Origin: Ridgeia piscesae
Taxonomy: Eukaryota; Annelida; Polychaeta; Sabellida; Siboglinidae
Direction of reading: 5' to 3'
Length of the DNA stretch: 64,000 bases
NCBI GenBank assembly: GCA_025642075.2
Contig: JAODUO010001055.1
Location: 85,001-149,000, forward strand
Shown: piece by piece, positions 12,688 to 23,110 of the stretch
Position numbering within the stretch: the first letter of the stretch is position 1
Layout of the letters: the number at the start of each line of letters is the position of its first letter
Position numbers and translations under genes: made by a program
The notes under the pieces: model-generated
Told to the model about the DNA's origin: nothing
The model's input: only the letters and a program-made list of their open reading frames with translations
The model's database searches: none

Positions 12688-12690
12688 TGT

Positions 12691-13195
12691 CTATGTGTCA
12701 CGGTAGAAGTCGCACCTCTCAGCCTGGACCACACAAGTATCCGAGTGTGAAGGTATTAGGCTGACACTTAATAGAGTGTTACACGCTTAGCCGTAACAAT
12801 GGCTTAACGGTCACTCACTTGCACTGTTGTATGTAAAAATGTCCCGCGTTGTGTTGTCAGTATGGGGGATATTCCCAGAAGAAGTACGGAATAAATATGC
12901 AAGTTTTTTATGTGTAGGTCTGTGGAAATTTCTACTTTCTTCCCACAAATGCAAAGATATACTCACTCCCTTGTTGCTATAATGTCACTCGTAATATGAC
13001 TTCACGTATATAATAAGTAAAAATAACACTTTGTTGTGGAGCTCGTTGTGGGCACGTCTGTTCTCTCTCTTCGTGTTTCTCAAAACAATACTGAGGCAGG
13101 AATGCCTAATACGAGCCAGAAAAGAACCTGTAAGGTTAATTCAGGTCATGCAGCCAGGGGCAGGGCTGCATCATGCAAGTTCTGTATCTGTAAAG
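12691..13195. other. No recognisable gene; probable LINE-B 5' leader
   Basis: Immediately upstream of the LINE-B ORF1 start on the minus strand. No open frame here resembles a known protein. The sequence is probably the 5' UTR of LINE-B followed by flanking DNA; the boundary cannot be read. Confidence 0.35.
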
Positions 13196-13199
13196 TTTT

Positions 13200-14445
13200 G
13201 GCAAAATGTCCTAGGGACACATCACGCCAGTGTGCATGCAGGGTCGTCTGACTTAATTGTTAAAATGTTGTATTAAATTATTTTGAAATGAGGTTAGTGA
13301 TTTACTTGAGACAGTGTTTGGGGGGAGAGAATTCCATTCTTTAATTGTGGTTGGGAAGAAGCTGTTTCCAAATACGCATTCGACATGATTCGTTCCAAAT
13401 ATGTTTGCAGAGTATCTGATTTGCAAGAACTGACTGTCATGTTTACGTGAGGATCTAGTGTTATGTTGGTGGATATAGTGATCTAGCGGGATATCTATCA
13501 GGTTATGTTCCAACTTGTATAAATGCTAAGTCTTTTAATTTTTAGTTAAGTTAAGGGTAAGTAAAAGATCCCACACAGGGGGTATCTGTATCTGTAACTG
13601 GCAAAATGTCCTAGGGACACATCACGCCAGTGCGCATGGTGGGTCGTCTGACTTAATTGTTAAAATGTTGGATTAAATTATTTTGAAATGAGTTTAGTGA
13701 TTTACTTGAGACAGTATTTGGGGGTAGAGAATTCTATTCTTTAAATTGTTGTTGGGAAGAAGCTGTTTCCAAATATGTTTGCAGAGTATCTAATTTGCAA
13801 GAACTGACTGTCATGTTTACGTGAGGATCTAGTGTTGTGTTGGATATAGTGATCTAGCGGGATATCTATAAGGTTATGTTCCATTTTGTATATTATGCTA
13901 AGTCTTTTAATTTTTCTTCTTGTTTGGAGGGTGTCCCACTGGAGGTCTTTAAGAAGTTGGGTTACTGTTCCTGGCTCTCTAGAATAGTTTTGTGTACAAA
14001 ATCTGGCAGCTTGTCTTTGGATTCTTTCTAATGTTTTAATATAGTTTAGGCAGTGTGGATCCCATGATGCTGACGCATATTCAAGTATTGCTCGGACAAG
14101 GGATGTGTAGGCTTAATGTGGGTTGGGCATTTATTTAGATTCCTCCTAATGACTCCTAGAGTCTGTTGTGCTTTCCTAGCGACTGAGTTGCATTGTGCTG
14201 TCCAATTTAATGTATTTGATATTTGTACAAGATAACAATATGATTGAACAGATTTAAGTTGTTGGCCACAGAAGGTGTAGAGATTTGGTGTTGGTTTTCT
14301 TGTCATTGTGAAGCATTTGGTGGGATTGAATTTTATAAGCCAGCTGTTTTGCCATTCCTCAAGTTTGAGTAGATAATTTTGGAGAAGTGTCATTGTCTGA
14401 TTTAACTGGTAGATATTATTATATAGTAGGCAGTCGTCTGCAAAA
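13200..14445 (-). pseudogene. LINE-E: RT C-terminal half with internal tandem duplication
   Basis: The minus strand reads LFADDCLLYNNIYQLNQ (about 14450-14400), LLKLEEWQNSWLIKFNPTKC, a thumb region, then LERIQRQAARFCTQNYSREP (about 14040-13980), LQWDTLQTRRKIKRLSIIYK, and a C-terminus with FFPTTIKEWNSLPP. This is the RT palm-to-end segment of a Jockey-superfamily LINE, truncated at its 5' side near 14445. The last 320 bp occur twice with a 400 bp offset (13200-13520 and 13600-13900). The second copy lacks 27 bp bounded by two CCAAATA repeats, a slippage-type deletion. Confidence 0.8.
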
Positions 14446-15040
14446 AGGTTTCGTTCGGGGTGGTGTGTGTTGACACTCCACGACCACGGATCATCCTGCT
14501 CATGGATGTGACAGAACGCAGTACATGCCGGGCTGGTGGGCAGTAAGCAACCGGTAGAGCTGCACTGGCGGCAACTACAATCATCATTTCTGAGTAACAG
14601 CCCGGTGTCGTCACAGAACAGAGCAGAAGATTGTATGGATCATGATGTAGCTGGTAACATACAAGATCATTGTGTATGAAGGATGCTGAGTATCATCATA
14701 ATGTCTGTTATCGCATTCCGACTTAAAACTCTACATTACGCCATTGGAACATTCCAACTTTGTGTAACGTTGTTTGGAGTGGCGCATTACAGTGCTGCCA
14801 CTAGACGGTGGAGTAGTCCACTACCGGAATTAAGCGCAGTGGTGCCATCTAGTGAACAACATGACATGAACGCTAACATTAGAAACAAGATTTGCGATTT
14901 CCTCTGTGGATGTTGGATATTTTGCCACAAAGCAAAGATTATACATGAATACAATTAGTTTTAAGTATATAAATGACATTTATTGTAGTTTTAAAATTTC
15001 TGGACAAATCGTCTTCTTTGACATAACATTCCTTTTTTGA
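14446..15040. other. No gene seen; paired CTCF-like motifs
   Basis: No coding signal. Around 14797-14862 two copies of a CCACTAGACGGTGG / GTGCCATCTAGTG type motif lie in opposite orientation, 50 bp apart. The spelling resembles the core of insect and vertebrate CTCF sites (C-C-A-N-N-A-G-R-K-G-G), but this is only a visual match. Confidence 0.3.
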
Positions 15041-15044
15041 GACA

Positions 15045-15900
15045 TCATCCACTGTTTGGGACATAAGCGACTTCTGACACAACGTCTATAAGTCCAGTGC
15101 CACACCCACTGACCGAGGGTGCTTCTTCTTCCATATATTTCCACACATTTCCACCAGCCGTGTAGGCAAGGTGCACTGTTTCCATGTTCACGTGGTGGAA
15201 GCAGTAAGGCTTCATGTACTTTCTGATGCGCAACGGTTTCAGTTTGTGTGTGCCGGTTTTGTTGACGCAGAACAACACGGTTGTCCGATCCTTCGCCAGT
15301 TTGTATCCTTTGGCCTTGCGAGTATCATTTTTCATGGCCAGCATGCGATCGGGTCGCATCTTTAAAAAAAAACATTTTCGACAGCGTTGTAGATCTGCTC
15401 TGCACACAGGCTGATGTCTTCCGGGAACTTGACGAGAGTTGTAGGAAAATGGCAGCACTCTCTGCATCGGCAGATCGCTTCTCTCCTACGACTTTGGCCT
15501 GGGATATTCCATGCCGCCGTTGCCATCTACAAAGCCACCCCTGGCTGGCCACAAACTCTGAGTCGACACCATTGATAGCTTTGTTCAGTTTCTCAGCCTG
15601 CGCCTCCACGATCGGCCCGCTTATAGGCAGCCAAGTCTGCCTTTCTTGAAGAAACCATGTCAGCATCGTTGTGTCCAGCGTGGTGGTATCTCGAGCGAGT
15701 GTCTTCTTTCAACACAACTGTCGTCATCTTGTAGTGTGTGGACAATCTCTCTTAAGTTTTACCTCATCTTGGAGTCATCCTCAAAAAGTTGACTCGGTAA
15801 TGCCAATCTCTCGTGAGATCTTATATTGCACTTTGCTTTTTCGCATACACGTGATCAGTTCTAGTTTTTCGCGAAACGTGTAAGCTTTTCGTTTTGGGAT
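15045..15900 (-). pseudogene. Tigger/pogo-type transposase relic
   Basis: The minus strand carries, in order, a decayed N-terminal helix-turn-helix (VQYKISREIGITESTF-like, about 15830-15780), a CENP-B/Tc5-type second DNA-binding domain (AEKLNKAINGVDSEFVASQG, then WLCRWQRRHGISQAKVVGEK), and the start of the DDE domain (KLAKDRTTVLFCVNKTGTHK, LKPLRIRKYMKP). The segment that should carry the first catalytic Asp (usually N-x-D-E-T-G) is disrupted, with frame changes near 15350 and 15660. The ORF ends early at 15045, well short of a full transposase of roughly 450-500 residues. It would have bound terminal repeats and cut DNA; it cannot work now. Confidence 0.8.
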
Positions 15901-16129
15901 AACATTTAATTGAGAGCCTCTTTATAGCAGTGGAATAATAGTGATGATACTTCCTTGCTCTTTCCCTTCTCTTGTATAGTGTTGCTGTCTATACAATTGC
16001 ATTTAACACGATTACAGCCAAATTTAATGTCAAAGCACTGAGCTGTTTTCTAAGATGGGTCAGACAAAGGTGAACTATGTGTGAGTTTATTTGAATTGAC
16101 GGATCTTTGAGATTTCTGCAGAGGGAGCC

Positions 16130-16460
16130 TTGTGATCTATTTGCGTTTAAAGACATGTTTTTATGTGGGCATTCTACCGAAGGTCTGACATTATGGTTAT
16201 GCCAAGGTATTTTGCCTGTGAAACAGATTCAAGTATTTGTCCACGAAGCATGTATTGGGTGTTAATGACATTGGCATTTTTTCAGATTGAATTCCATGTG
16301 CCAGGTTTTTGCTCATTTATAAAGTTTGTGAAGGTTCTCCTGGAGCGCGGTTGTGTTTGTCTTCGGTTTAAGAGCTATATTATTATGGTGGCATCAAAAA
16401 TGTTGTTAATGTAAAAAGAGGAACAGCAAGGACCAAGCATCGTCCTCGGTAGTTCTTTGA
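16130..16460 (-). pseudogene. LINE-F: short RT fragment
   Basis: The minus strand shows a decayed palm-domain stretch: a GPLLFLLYINNIFDATI-like block near 16440-16390, then TWHMEFNLKKC-like text and NTQYMLRGQILESVSQAKYL with GITIMSDLRWN-like text (about 16250-16165). This is the usual order of RT blocks after the catalytic loop in CR1/Jockey LINEs. Stops and shifts are frequent. The flanks (15900-16130 and 16460-16910) show nothing recognisable. Confidence 0.6.
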
Positions 16461-16910
16461 CATTCCAAATTGAGTCAGGACCAACATTAACACGATTCTC
16501 TGATTCACAAGTGATACGTATTTCCCAATGTTGTGAACCAGATTATAACACAAAAAATATGCCTGTCATGACAGGGTATTGAACCCGGGCCTGGAAGGGA
16601 ATTGCAAATGTCTACAGTTCAGACTAAAAAGGTCTCTTCTTATTTCTCTGTTTCTTCGGCATTGAGAGAACTTCATCATATTTTTTACTAGACAACAGGA
16701 CTAGTAAACACAGAAGTTTACTAGTTCATCTAGGAATTTACTAGTCCTGAAAATAATCAAAGCTAGACAAATTTAAACAGTTACTATCAGTCTAAGTTAT
16801 ATTTATTCAAGAAACAAATAATAACCAGGAGAAATGGAATGAGGCATTGTCAGTAACCATGCCGGTATAACGTCAGACCAAATGAATTCACCAGCACGCA
16901 AGTGTTTACG

Positions 16911-17013
16911 TGTCACTGTCATCTCCCAGTCTTTGTTGTCACTGTCATCTCGCAGTCTTTGTTGTCACTGTCATCTCGCAGTCTTTGTTGTCACTGTCAT
17001 CTCCCAGTCTTTG
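16911..17013 (+). repeat. 26 bp tandem repeat, four copies
   Basis: Four head-to-tail copies of a 26 bp unit starting TGTCACTGTCATCTC. Copies 1 and 4 have CCC where copies 2 and 3 have CGC at the same place, otherwise they are identical. Confidence 0.9.
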
Positions 17014-17744
17014 ACCCAGTGGTTGTGTATGTGGCCTGCAGAGTGCGGGTACCGCCAACACTCCATAGCTGGATGTCCTCAAGGGGTGCAAATTCCTCGA
17101 TTCATGATGATTGCATCTGCACTGTCACCAAGTCTGTCAGTCGGTGAGATGACAGGTTTGAACCTGTATGCTGCTCTTGGTAAGCCTCAGCTGGCTACAT
17201 ACACCCTCTCAGCATCGGCCTAGCTGGCAGGCAGGCTCAGAATGATATCGGCCAGTCCAAGCACATTACTAAATTGCTCCTGGTGGGCTGTGTTGACACC
17301 TGCCCAACTCTCCACGCTGTCTGTGTCACTTCAGATATTTCAGGTTGCAATGACCACCCAACGCCCATTCTCGCTCAATCTCCACTCATTCTTGACAAAC
17401 CCATGCGATCTGTGACTTCCCACAGCCATACATAATAAGCTATTCTTTCAGGTCAGCTGACTAAAACCGAGATTCCGCATTATGCAGCTTGTGAGAGGAT
17501 ACATTTTGTCTCGACGATAAATGCCAGTGAATAAATAATTTGTATATACAATATTTACACTTGATCACAGCTGTCTGCGTTATTGGTTACTACGACTAGG
17601 CTAAGGGTAATCAACATTCAGGAATACGTAGAGAACCGCTAGTCAATAAAGCTAGCAAATCAAACAGCTAGCCGCACCATGTAACATGTGATTTGTGAGT
17701 CACAGTTCAATATCATATTTTCTACGTTGACAGTTGACACCCAC
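17014..17744. other. No recognisable feature
   Basis: Neither strand shows a recognisable protein motif, RNA gene or terminal repeat. The stretch follows the 26 bp repeat directly. Confidence 0.3.
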
Positions 17745-18115
17745 TCAATTCGAAATATGAAAACCAAAATATCTTGTCCGCTGTCTGCATCCACCAGGTG
17801 TCCCCTCATCAGAGGGACATTTACACGGTAGAACAGTTCTTACATTGAGATAGTGTCCCGACATAGCGGGTGTCCACTCGTCAGAGCATTGAACGCAGGT
17901 ATACTGTATGCCTAAGTCTCTCTCCACATGACTATGTTCTAGACACATTGTGCCATTTGGCGTTGTAAGGGCGTAGATGAAATGTAGTTGTCCATTTCAC
18001 ATTCTCAAGACTACCGGTGGTACACATTCCTCAGGATGAAGTTCCTGCCATTTGCCCATTTCTCAGCCCAGTTCTGAAGTCTGTCCAGATCGTCCTGTAG
18101 ATTTAAGCAATTGAG
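17745..18115 (-). pseudogene. Degraded LINE RT fragment
   Basis: The minus strand reads LQDDLDRLQNWAEKW (about 18110-18065), a very common LINE RT block, followed about 130 bp later by a VERDLGI motif (about 17925), where LINEs usually have E-R-D-L-G-V. The sequence between and after is out of frame. With the ORF1-like piece at 18640-19060 and the RT start at 19265-19525 this may be one rearranged minus-strand LINE. Confidence 0.5.
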
Positions 18116-18164
18116 ATCTTATGGGACATCTACCAGACAAGTTTGGTCCCCTAGAATGTCTAGC

Positions 18165-18270
18165 ACACGCTCCACACACCAAGGTCATGATGGTGGAGTG
18201 TCTCCAGACACCAAGGTCACAATGGTGGAGTGTCTCCACACACCAAGGTCACGATGGTGGAGTGTCTCCC
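18165..18270 (+). repeat. About 31 bp minisatellite, three copies
   Basis: Three tandem copies of a unit containing CACCAAGGTCA and GGTGGAGTGTCTCC, with small differences (ATGATGG, ACAATGG, ACGATGG). Confidence 0.85.
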
Positions 18271-18639
18271 ACAGTGTCTGCCCACGTTGACGCCGAAGTG
18301 CCATTCATTTTACATCAATCCATTTCTTCCAGATGTCAGCTGCTGACCTTGCAGCAACACCACATGCTGACACAACTGTGTCACTGTCTTCCCGCGTCAC
18401 TTTGTAACAAATGACTGTACTGCTGGTATAACTCTAGCAACTCTGTCGCTTCTCCATCCGAAAAATTTCGTTTTCTGTCTCATTTAACGCTACACTCTGT
18501 GATTCCGGGGTCTGTGCCATTGTCATTCGTATTTCACGCGAGGTTTCCAGGGGGCGCTGTGATTAGTGTATTTTACAGTTTATTAATTTTTTTAGTTATT
18601 TGTGCGAAATTGTCACTAGAATTACATCTATTTTATATG

Positions 18640-19060
18640 ATCGTTCTCCTAAGATGTGTGAGATTTGTCTACGTCATTTAGAGGTGGGCGCACTAGCATT
18701 GTACTATTAATGACTTGCAGCATTTTAGTGCAAGCGTCTTCGCCTGTGCCCAACTCTGTAATCCCATGGACTCATGGGTTGCCACGGCGACTGTATTGCT
18801 TGGTAGCATCTGCGCTTGTTTCAAGTATGCCGACCCTATTGTGTAGGTCACATCTGATCTTGTCTTTGTCATCTACATGGCGCAAGCGAGTGATTTAAGA
18901 TTTAAGTTCCCATAATTCTGTCATCAGGGCGACTGGATACAAGGCATTTTTTATTTTATTCACCACCTCTCAGACCCCGAAAGTCTCGGGTATTCTTGGG
19001 GACAGGGTGGTGAAGATGGCCTGTAAATCTTCGTCAACATTGATGCTGCCCTTTCTTGGC
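18640..19060 (-). pseudogene. LINE ORF1-like fragment
   Basis: The minus-strand frame shows SINVDEDLQAIFTTLSPRIP (about 19045-18985), then LHNRVGILETSADATKQYSR (about 18850-18790) and VHGITELGTGEDACTKML. The E-T-x-x-x-x-x-x-Q-Y-S-R-R-x-N-x-R-V-H-G-I-x-E pattern is the junction of coiled coil and RRM-like domain in many LINE ORF1 proteins. Stops interrupt it. It is a different family from the LINE-B ORF1. Confidence 0.6.
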
Positions 19061-19264
19061 TTAACATTACAATAATTGTTTTATTTAAAACAGCGGCTTT
19101 AATTGCAATATTGTGTCACTGAAATTGGGAAGGAAATGTCAAAGGTTGGGTGTGGCTTTAATTAAGATAATTTGAAATGTCAAAGGTGGTGTGCGGCTTT
19201 AAATGAGGTTGTGTGAAATGTCAAAGGTAGGGTGCGGCTTCCATTCTGTGACGATTTGACTAGT

Positions 19265-19525
19265 ATCTAGTGATTGGTGAAATATCCTGTGTTTTGCTAC
19301 ACTCTTCCAGTACCCACGGGTGGATTCCATCTGGGTCTGGAACCCTGATGGGTTGGACACTTTGTAGTTTCTTGCGTGCAGTCTCTTGTGTAAATATAAT
19401 GTTGGCTACACACTCGTCGGTTCTTTTATGAAATTCTGGGACAGACGACTTGTCCTCGTTCATAACCACAGACTTACACAGTACGTTTGATTTCTCCCAG
19501 TCATTCTCCAGAATTAGATACAATC
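19265..19525 (-). pseudogene. LINE RT N-terminal fragment
   Basis: The 87-residue minus-strand frame contains ECVANIIFTQETARKKLQSV followed by a D-P-D-G-I-H-P-W-V-L-E-E block (LINE consensus: S-P-G-P-D-G-I-H-P-R-V-L-K-E), the entry to the RT domain of CR1/Jockey LINEs. The following RT is absent. Nothing recognisable was found from 19526 to 20090. Confidence 0.65.
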
Positions 19526-20096
19526 AGGGCTTTAAGCAGGATAAACTTATTGCCAGTCACACATGTTTTGGTGGACAAATGGATGTGAACTGTTAAGCCA
19601 GTTTACAAACTTTTAAATGTGTCTGATGACCTGAAATGGACTACAAACACACATGTGACACCATTTTCAATCACTTTCAAGGCATAACTAACAATATCTA
19701 TGGTTTTGGAAGACATTTTATTTTTGGTACCATTTTTTGTTAGTCACTGACAGACAGTCTAGCGTAATCCAGATCAGTGACACGGGTGGCTTCTGGAAGG
19801 CACTTCAAGTGTGACCATGTATCACACGAGTCACATTAAAGTCCTTTCTGGCTGCATTTCACAGGCTTGAGACAAACGCCACACGGACATTTAGGTTTAC
19901 GTTTCTATTTACACAATGGCCCCCTTAGTTGCCTATCAGTGGCCTCACAAAGGGGGTTACAGGAATGCGATTGGTCAACATGTTTTTTTTGCTCCTTCAT
20001 TTTTTTACCCGTCCACCATATTTCTACCCGTATTCGTTTTTACCCATCTAAATGACGGGTGGACGGGTCTCTACATAAAGCTATGGATACAATATT

Positions 20097-20560
20097 TTAC
20101 GACGCTTCCTTTTTACTGGTCATTTCCCACCTGCACCAACAGAGTCTTGGTCGCGTGCCTTTGTTGACTGACCTTACTACACAGTTGTCATCCACCGACA
20201 TACCCAGGTGCTGCTCGAAGACAGCCTTCACCGCACTCATGTCGTGTTGTTTCCACTCTTGTTCTTCGTCCAAGGTTGGTTCTGGTATGTTGTTTGCATT
20301 ATCGTGTTGAGACATGTTTTCGTCTCCCATGTCTGTGTCGGCAGCTGTCACGACACTGCTTTGAGTCGACTCATTCAAAGGGTTGATTCTGTTCTCACCA
20401 CTGGATGCAAGTTCAGAAGTCGTTCATCTACTCTTGCCTGTAGCTCACAGCAGGCGACCTCCATTTTGTTTGGCCTTCGCGTGTTCTTCAACCACTTCCA
20501 GCTTGAGCCTTGTCTCATTCAAACTTATTCTTCTTTTCCTGCACATTATTAAAGAAGCTC
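20097..20560 (-). pseudogene. Possible LINE ORF1-like coding fragment
   Basis: A minus-strand frame (20378 to 20097) encodes an acidic segment (NIPEPTLDEEQEWKQHDMSA) followed by AVFEQHLGMSVDDNCVVRSV, resembling an RNA-binding fold; the preceding 180 bp, in another frame, encode a charged helix with NETRLKLEVVEEHAKAKQ. This fits an ORF1 with coiled coil and RRM-like fold, but no diagnostic motif is present. It may equally be a gene fragment. The next 500 bp (20561-21061) show nothing recognisable. Confidence 0.35.
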
Positions 20561-21064
20561 AAAGTCGTTGAATGTAGTGATATCGTTTCGTTGTTCATGT
20601 TATTTAGTCAGTTATTTACCTCTCAAGAAACTTTTGTTTACTCCATATAACTCGGCGGCATCTCACAGCCTTCATCAGCGGTCTGAATTCCACCGCAGTG
20701 TCACATGACCCACATCATGTGACACAACTGTGTTGTTTACTAAATGATCTTAGTCATGTTCACTTTAGGTTGGCAATTAGTGCATTTCGTCTTCACTGAC
20801 CGAAGTTCGTGGAATATATCATTTACCTCAGATGTAGATGTCATTTCGTCATTCGTATCATCTGTTAGAAATGATTCTGCCGATGAGAAAAACAAGTCAC
20901 TAAACACTGGTAGGGGAGAGTGGGGCACCATGAACATTTTCTCCTAAACCTAAACGACCAAAAGTGTGTACGTCTTTTGTTTACCAAAAGAAAGTCTTGA
21001 TACCTGGCTACATTCTGCCAACATAAACATTTGTTAGCATTTTCCAATCTTGACATTATTTTTA

Positions 21065-21660
21065 TGTTAAACAAAATATAACGTTCAAGGTGCCCCTTGA
21101 ATCTAACTTTGGGGTACGTTTCGCGTGGCCATATTGTCTATGGTGGCGGCAGTAGGGTGTGGTGCAGCTCTTCCGCGTGTGGCCAGTATTTCTACACCAC
21201 AGACACAGCGGGGGGTGGCCAGCGATGGTCACTAGGCAATCCCCTACCTCCTCCGTGTGTGGGTCAACTACTTGTAAACCACATGGCACCTGATACCTTT
21301 CTCCTACAGGTACAACATTCCTTACCCCTGTCGCTGTCCCTTCTAAACAGGCGTCAGTATATAACTTGTGTCTAATAGGTTTCATCTCGGCATAATCGCC
21401 GAGGGTCTCGCTTATAACACTATTTGTGATGAAAACCGGCGCCCAATGGACCCGGGCCGTAAAGTGCCTCCTGTTGGCTGACTTAATTTTGAATGACTTA
21501 CCCTTCACCGTGACGAGGGCGAGTAGTGAACCCTTATCGGCCTCTGTGTACATGGTCGCCGGCCACTTGTGGTTCCGCTGCAGTGGGCCCAGCGCGAGCA
21601 CGGCTTTGTCTACTCGGCTAAAATAGCACCAAGCGCCTCGCTGAAGTCCGCGCGTGTGTA
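21065..21660 (-). pseudogene. Zinc-knuckle ORF1, copy 1 (truncated)
   Basis: This minus-strand frame is a paralogue of the ORF at 22201-23103 (shared LALGPLQ, KSANRRHFTARVHWAPVFIT and TLGDYAE). It keeps one intact CCHC knuckle, CLWCRNTGHTRKSC, while the second knuckle has lost two of its ligands (CRHHRQYGHAKRT) and the frame then ends early. The family is an ORF1 nucleic-acid-binding protein of an L1/Tx1-like or I/Nimb-like LINE. Confidence 0.65.
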
Positions 21661-21841
21661 GGATTTATCCTTTTTTTCTTTGATATGAGTTTATTCAATA
21701 AGTCGCTCGTATATACAAAGTAAAAGTTGCAACTATCAAATGAATCACAAACAAAAAACAAGGAGCACGAGTGCTCAATGAGCCTTGCATATATATGCAT
21801 AAGAAAAAAGTTGTATATTTACCTGTTGTTTTGGACAAACA

Positions 21842-23110
21842 AACTTACTTACTTACTTACTTATGCCTGTTTGCTCGTTGGGAGCATAGGCCATTGGACA
21901 AACAAAGACATTCTGTAAAGGGGCTATAATTTGGTTTAAAAACTGGATCTCTTCCAGGTATATTTTGATCCGTACTCCGCTGCGAAGTGGGGACGGACTT
22001 ACAGGAGTTTATATCCTGATTGGTCCTTATAGGGCATATGAGAGTGAAAACTATTGATGCTTGCGGGCGTATTACTGCCTCTCTAGTGGCGTAGTGCGGC
22101 GGCCGGTGCGGGAGAGATCCTCGGAGGTCTGCCCACTCCGGTCTCAACACAATGGCATGAGATGAATGATGGGTGAAGCGGTTTGTTGGATATATCGGTG
22201 TCACCGTCTGTTTGTCAGTCGTCGATGTTTTTGTCTCCCCTCGCCTGTGGTTCCCCCATCGCGGGCGGCTGCAGGCGTCTGCACCTGGTGTGCTGGTACG
22301 TCACGCTCGGCTGATTCATCACGCTCGAGTGGTCTGACCACGCGCTGCGGCCGCGGTAGCCCGGGCGCGGCCGACTCGGACTGGCACACACTGTCGTTGC
22401 GTAATTCGGTCAGGTCTATCTCGTCTCCCTCCGGTCCTTCCATATCAATATGGGAAACATTCGAAACTGCAGCTACACTCGCATAAGATCGTTTTGTTTT
22501 ATTTACTTTCTCAGCACTACACCCCTCTGTCGCGTGGCCATATTCTCCACGGTGGCGGCAGAAGGGCGTGTCGCAATTCCTTCTTACGTGAGCCACCCTC
22601 TTACATCGCAGACACATTGGGGGGCGGCCCGCGATAGTCACCAAGCAGTTCCAGACCTCCGCCGTGTGTGGGTCGACTACTTGGACGACGTGTAGCACCT
22701 GGTGCCTGTCTCCCACCAATACTCTTACCCCTGTCGCAATACCGTTTAACCCAGCATCAGAATATACCTCGTGCTTTATGGATTTCACCTCAGCATAATC
22801 GCCGAGGGTCTCACTTAAGACAATATTCGTAATAAACACCGGCGCCCAATGGACCCCGGCCGTAAAATGCCTCCTGTCGGCAGACTTCATCCTGAAGCAC
22901 CTACCCTTCACCATAATGGTCCCTCGGGTGAGTAGTGTATCCTTGTTGTCCACTGTGTGCGTGGTCACCAGCCACTCGTGGTTCTGCTGCAGTGGGCCTA
23001 GCGCGAGCACGGCTTTCTCCACTGAACTAAAAATAGCCCCCAGCGCCTCGCTGAAGTCAGCACGCGTGTAGGGTCTACCGTCGTAGGGTCCTTGCCAAGT
23101 CAAGGATTGC
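21842..23110 (-). mobile_element. ORF1-only LINE derivative (HAL1-like)
   Basis: On the minus strand a 300-residue ORF1 (23103 to 22201) is followed, without any RT-coding sequence, by about 340 bp that end in a (AAGT)4-type tail at 21842-21862, a 3' terminus common in invertebrate LINEs. ORF1 is open from ATG to stop. It has a globular region (residues about 1-160), then zinc knuckles: CLRCKRVAHVRRNC is a complete C-x2-C-x4-H-x4-C; in the second (CRHRGEYGHATEGC) the second Cys is replaced by Arg. An acidic and proline-rich tail follows. The lack of ORF2 between ORF1 and the tail is either an internal deletion or a half-LINE design. Confidence 0.6.
22201..23103 (-). CDS. LINE ORF1 nucleic-acid-binding protein, 300 aa, open
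   Basis: This is the longest non-repetitive open frame of the window's LINE part, and its length fits a complete ORF1. Residues around 65-125 carry KGRCFRMKSADRRHFTAG and HWAPVFITNIVLSETLGDY, a block conserved with the copy at 21065-21660. Around residues 155-200 come VDPHTAEVWNCLVTIAG, then the CCHC knuckle pair, then a low-complexity tail with acidic and Arg/Pro-rich parts. It probably bound LINE RNA as a gag-like chaperone. It is GC-rich compared with the AT-rich flanks. The one lost zinc ligand (Cys to Arg) suggests decay has begun. Confidence 0.65.
   Translation of the reverse strand: MTWQGPYDGRPYTRADFSEALGAIFSSVEKAVLALGPLQQNHEWLVTTHTVDNKDTLLTRGTIMVKGRCFRMKSADRRHFTAGVHWAPVFITNIVLSETLGDYAEVKSIKHEVYSDAGLNGIATGVRVLVGDRHQVLHVVQVVDPHTAEVWNCLVTIAGRPPMCLRCKRVAHVRRNCDTPFCRHRGEYGHATEGCSAEKVNKTKRSYASVAAVSNVSHIDMEGPEGDEIDLTELRNDSVCQSESAAPGLPRPQRVVRPLERDESAERDVPAHQVQTPAAARDGGTTGEGRQKHRRLTNRR

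Larger units (their letters stand above)
6785..12690 (-). mobile_element. LINE-B: near full-length minus-strand LINE with nested insertions
   Basis: Read on the minus strand, a complete two-ORF LINE can be followed: ORF1 (about 12687 to 11890), endonuclease start (about 11100-10765, with LSIIHFNARSLNANFHS), endonuclease middle (about 10600-10520, CGDFNIDILKHN), endonuclease end (about 9460-9230, with ITDISDHLPVFAI), a linker (8868-8641), the RT (about 8400-7590, with VFIDLQKAFDTVDHQLL and KFLGVLIDESLNWKNH) and the C-terminal region (about 7440-7130, LKFNDIVELKTILFMFDAY). Stops and frameshifts make it a relic. It is interrupted by LINE-C (9465-10515) and by an RTE-type fragment (about 11130-11675). 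Motifs fit the Jockey superfamily (Crack/Daphne/L2-like). The last several hundred bases to about 6785 are presumed 3' UTR. Confidence 0.8.

Noticed and set aside
14402..14614. A 70-residue minus-strand ORF
   Set aside because: Its start overlaps the end of the LINE-E RT fragment in another frame, and the remainder shows no known motif.
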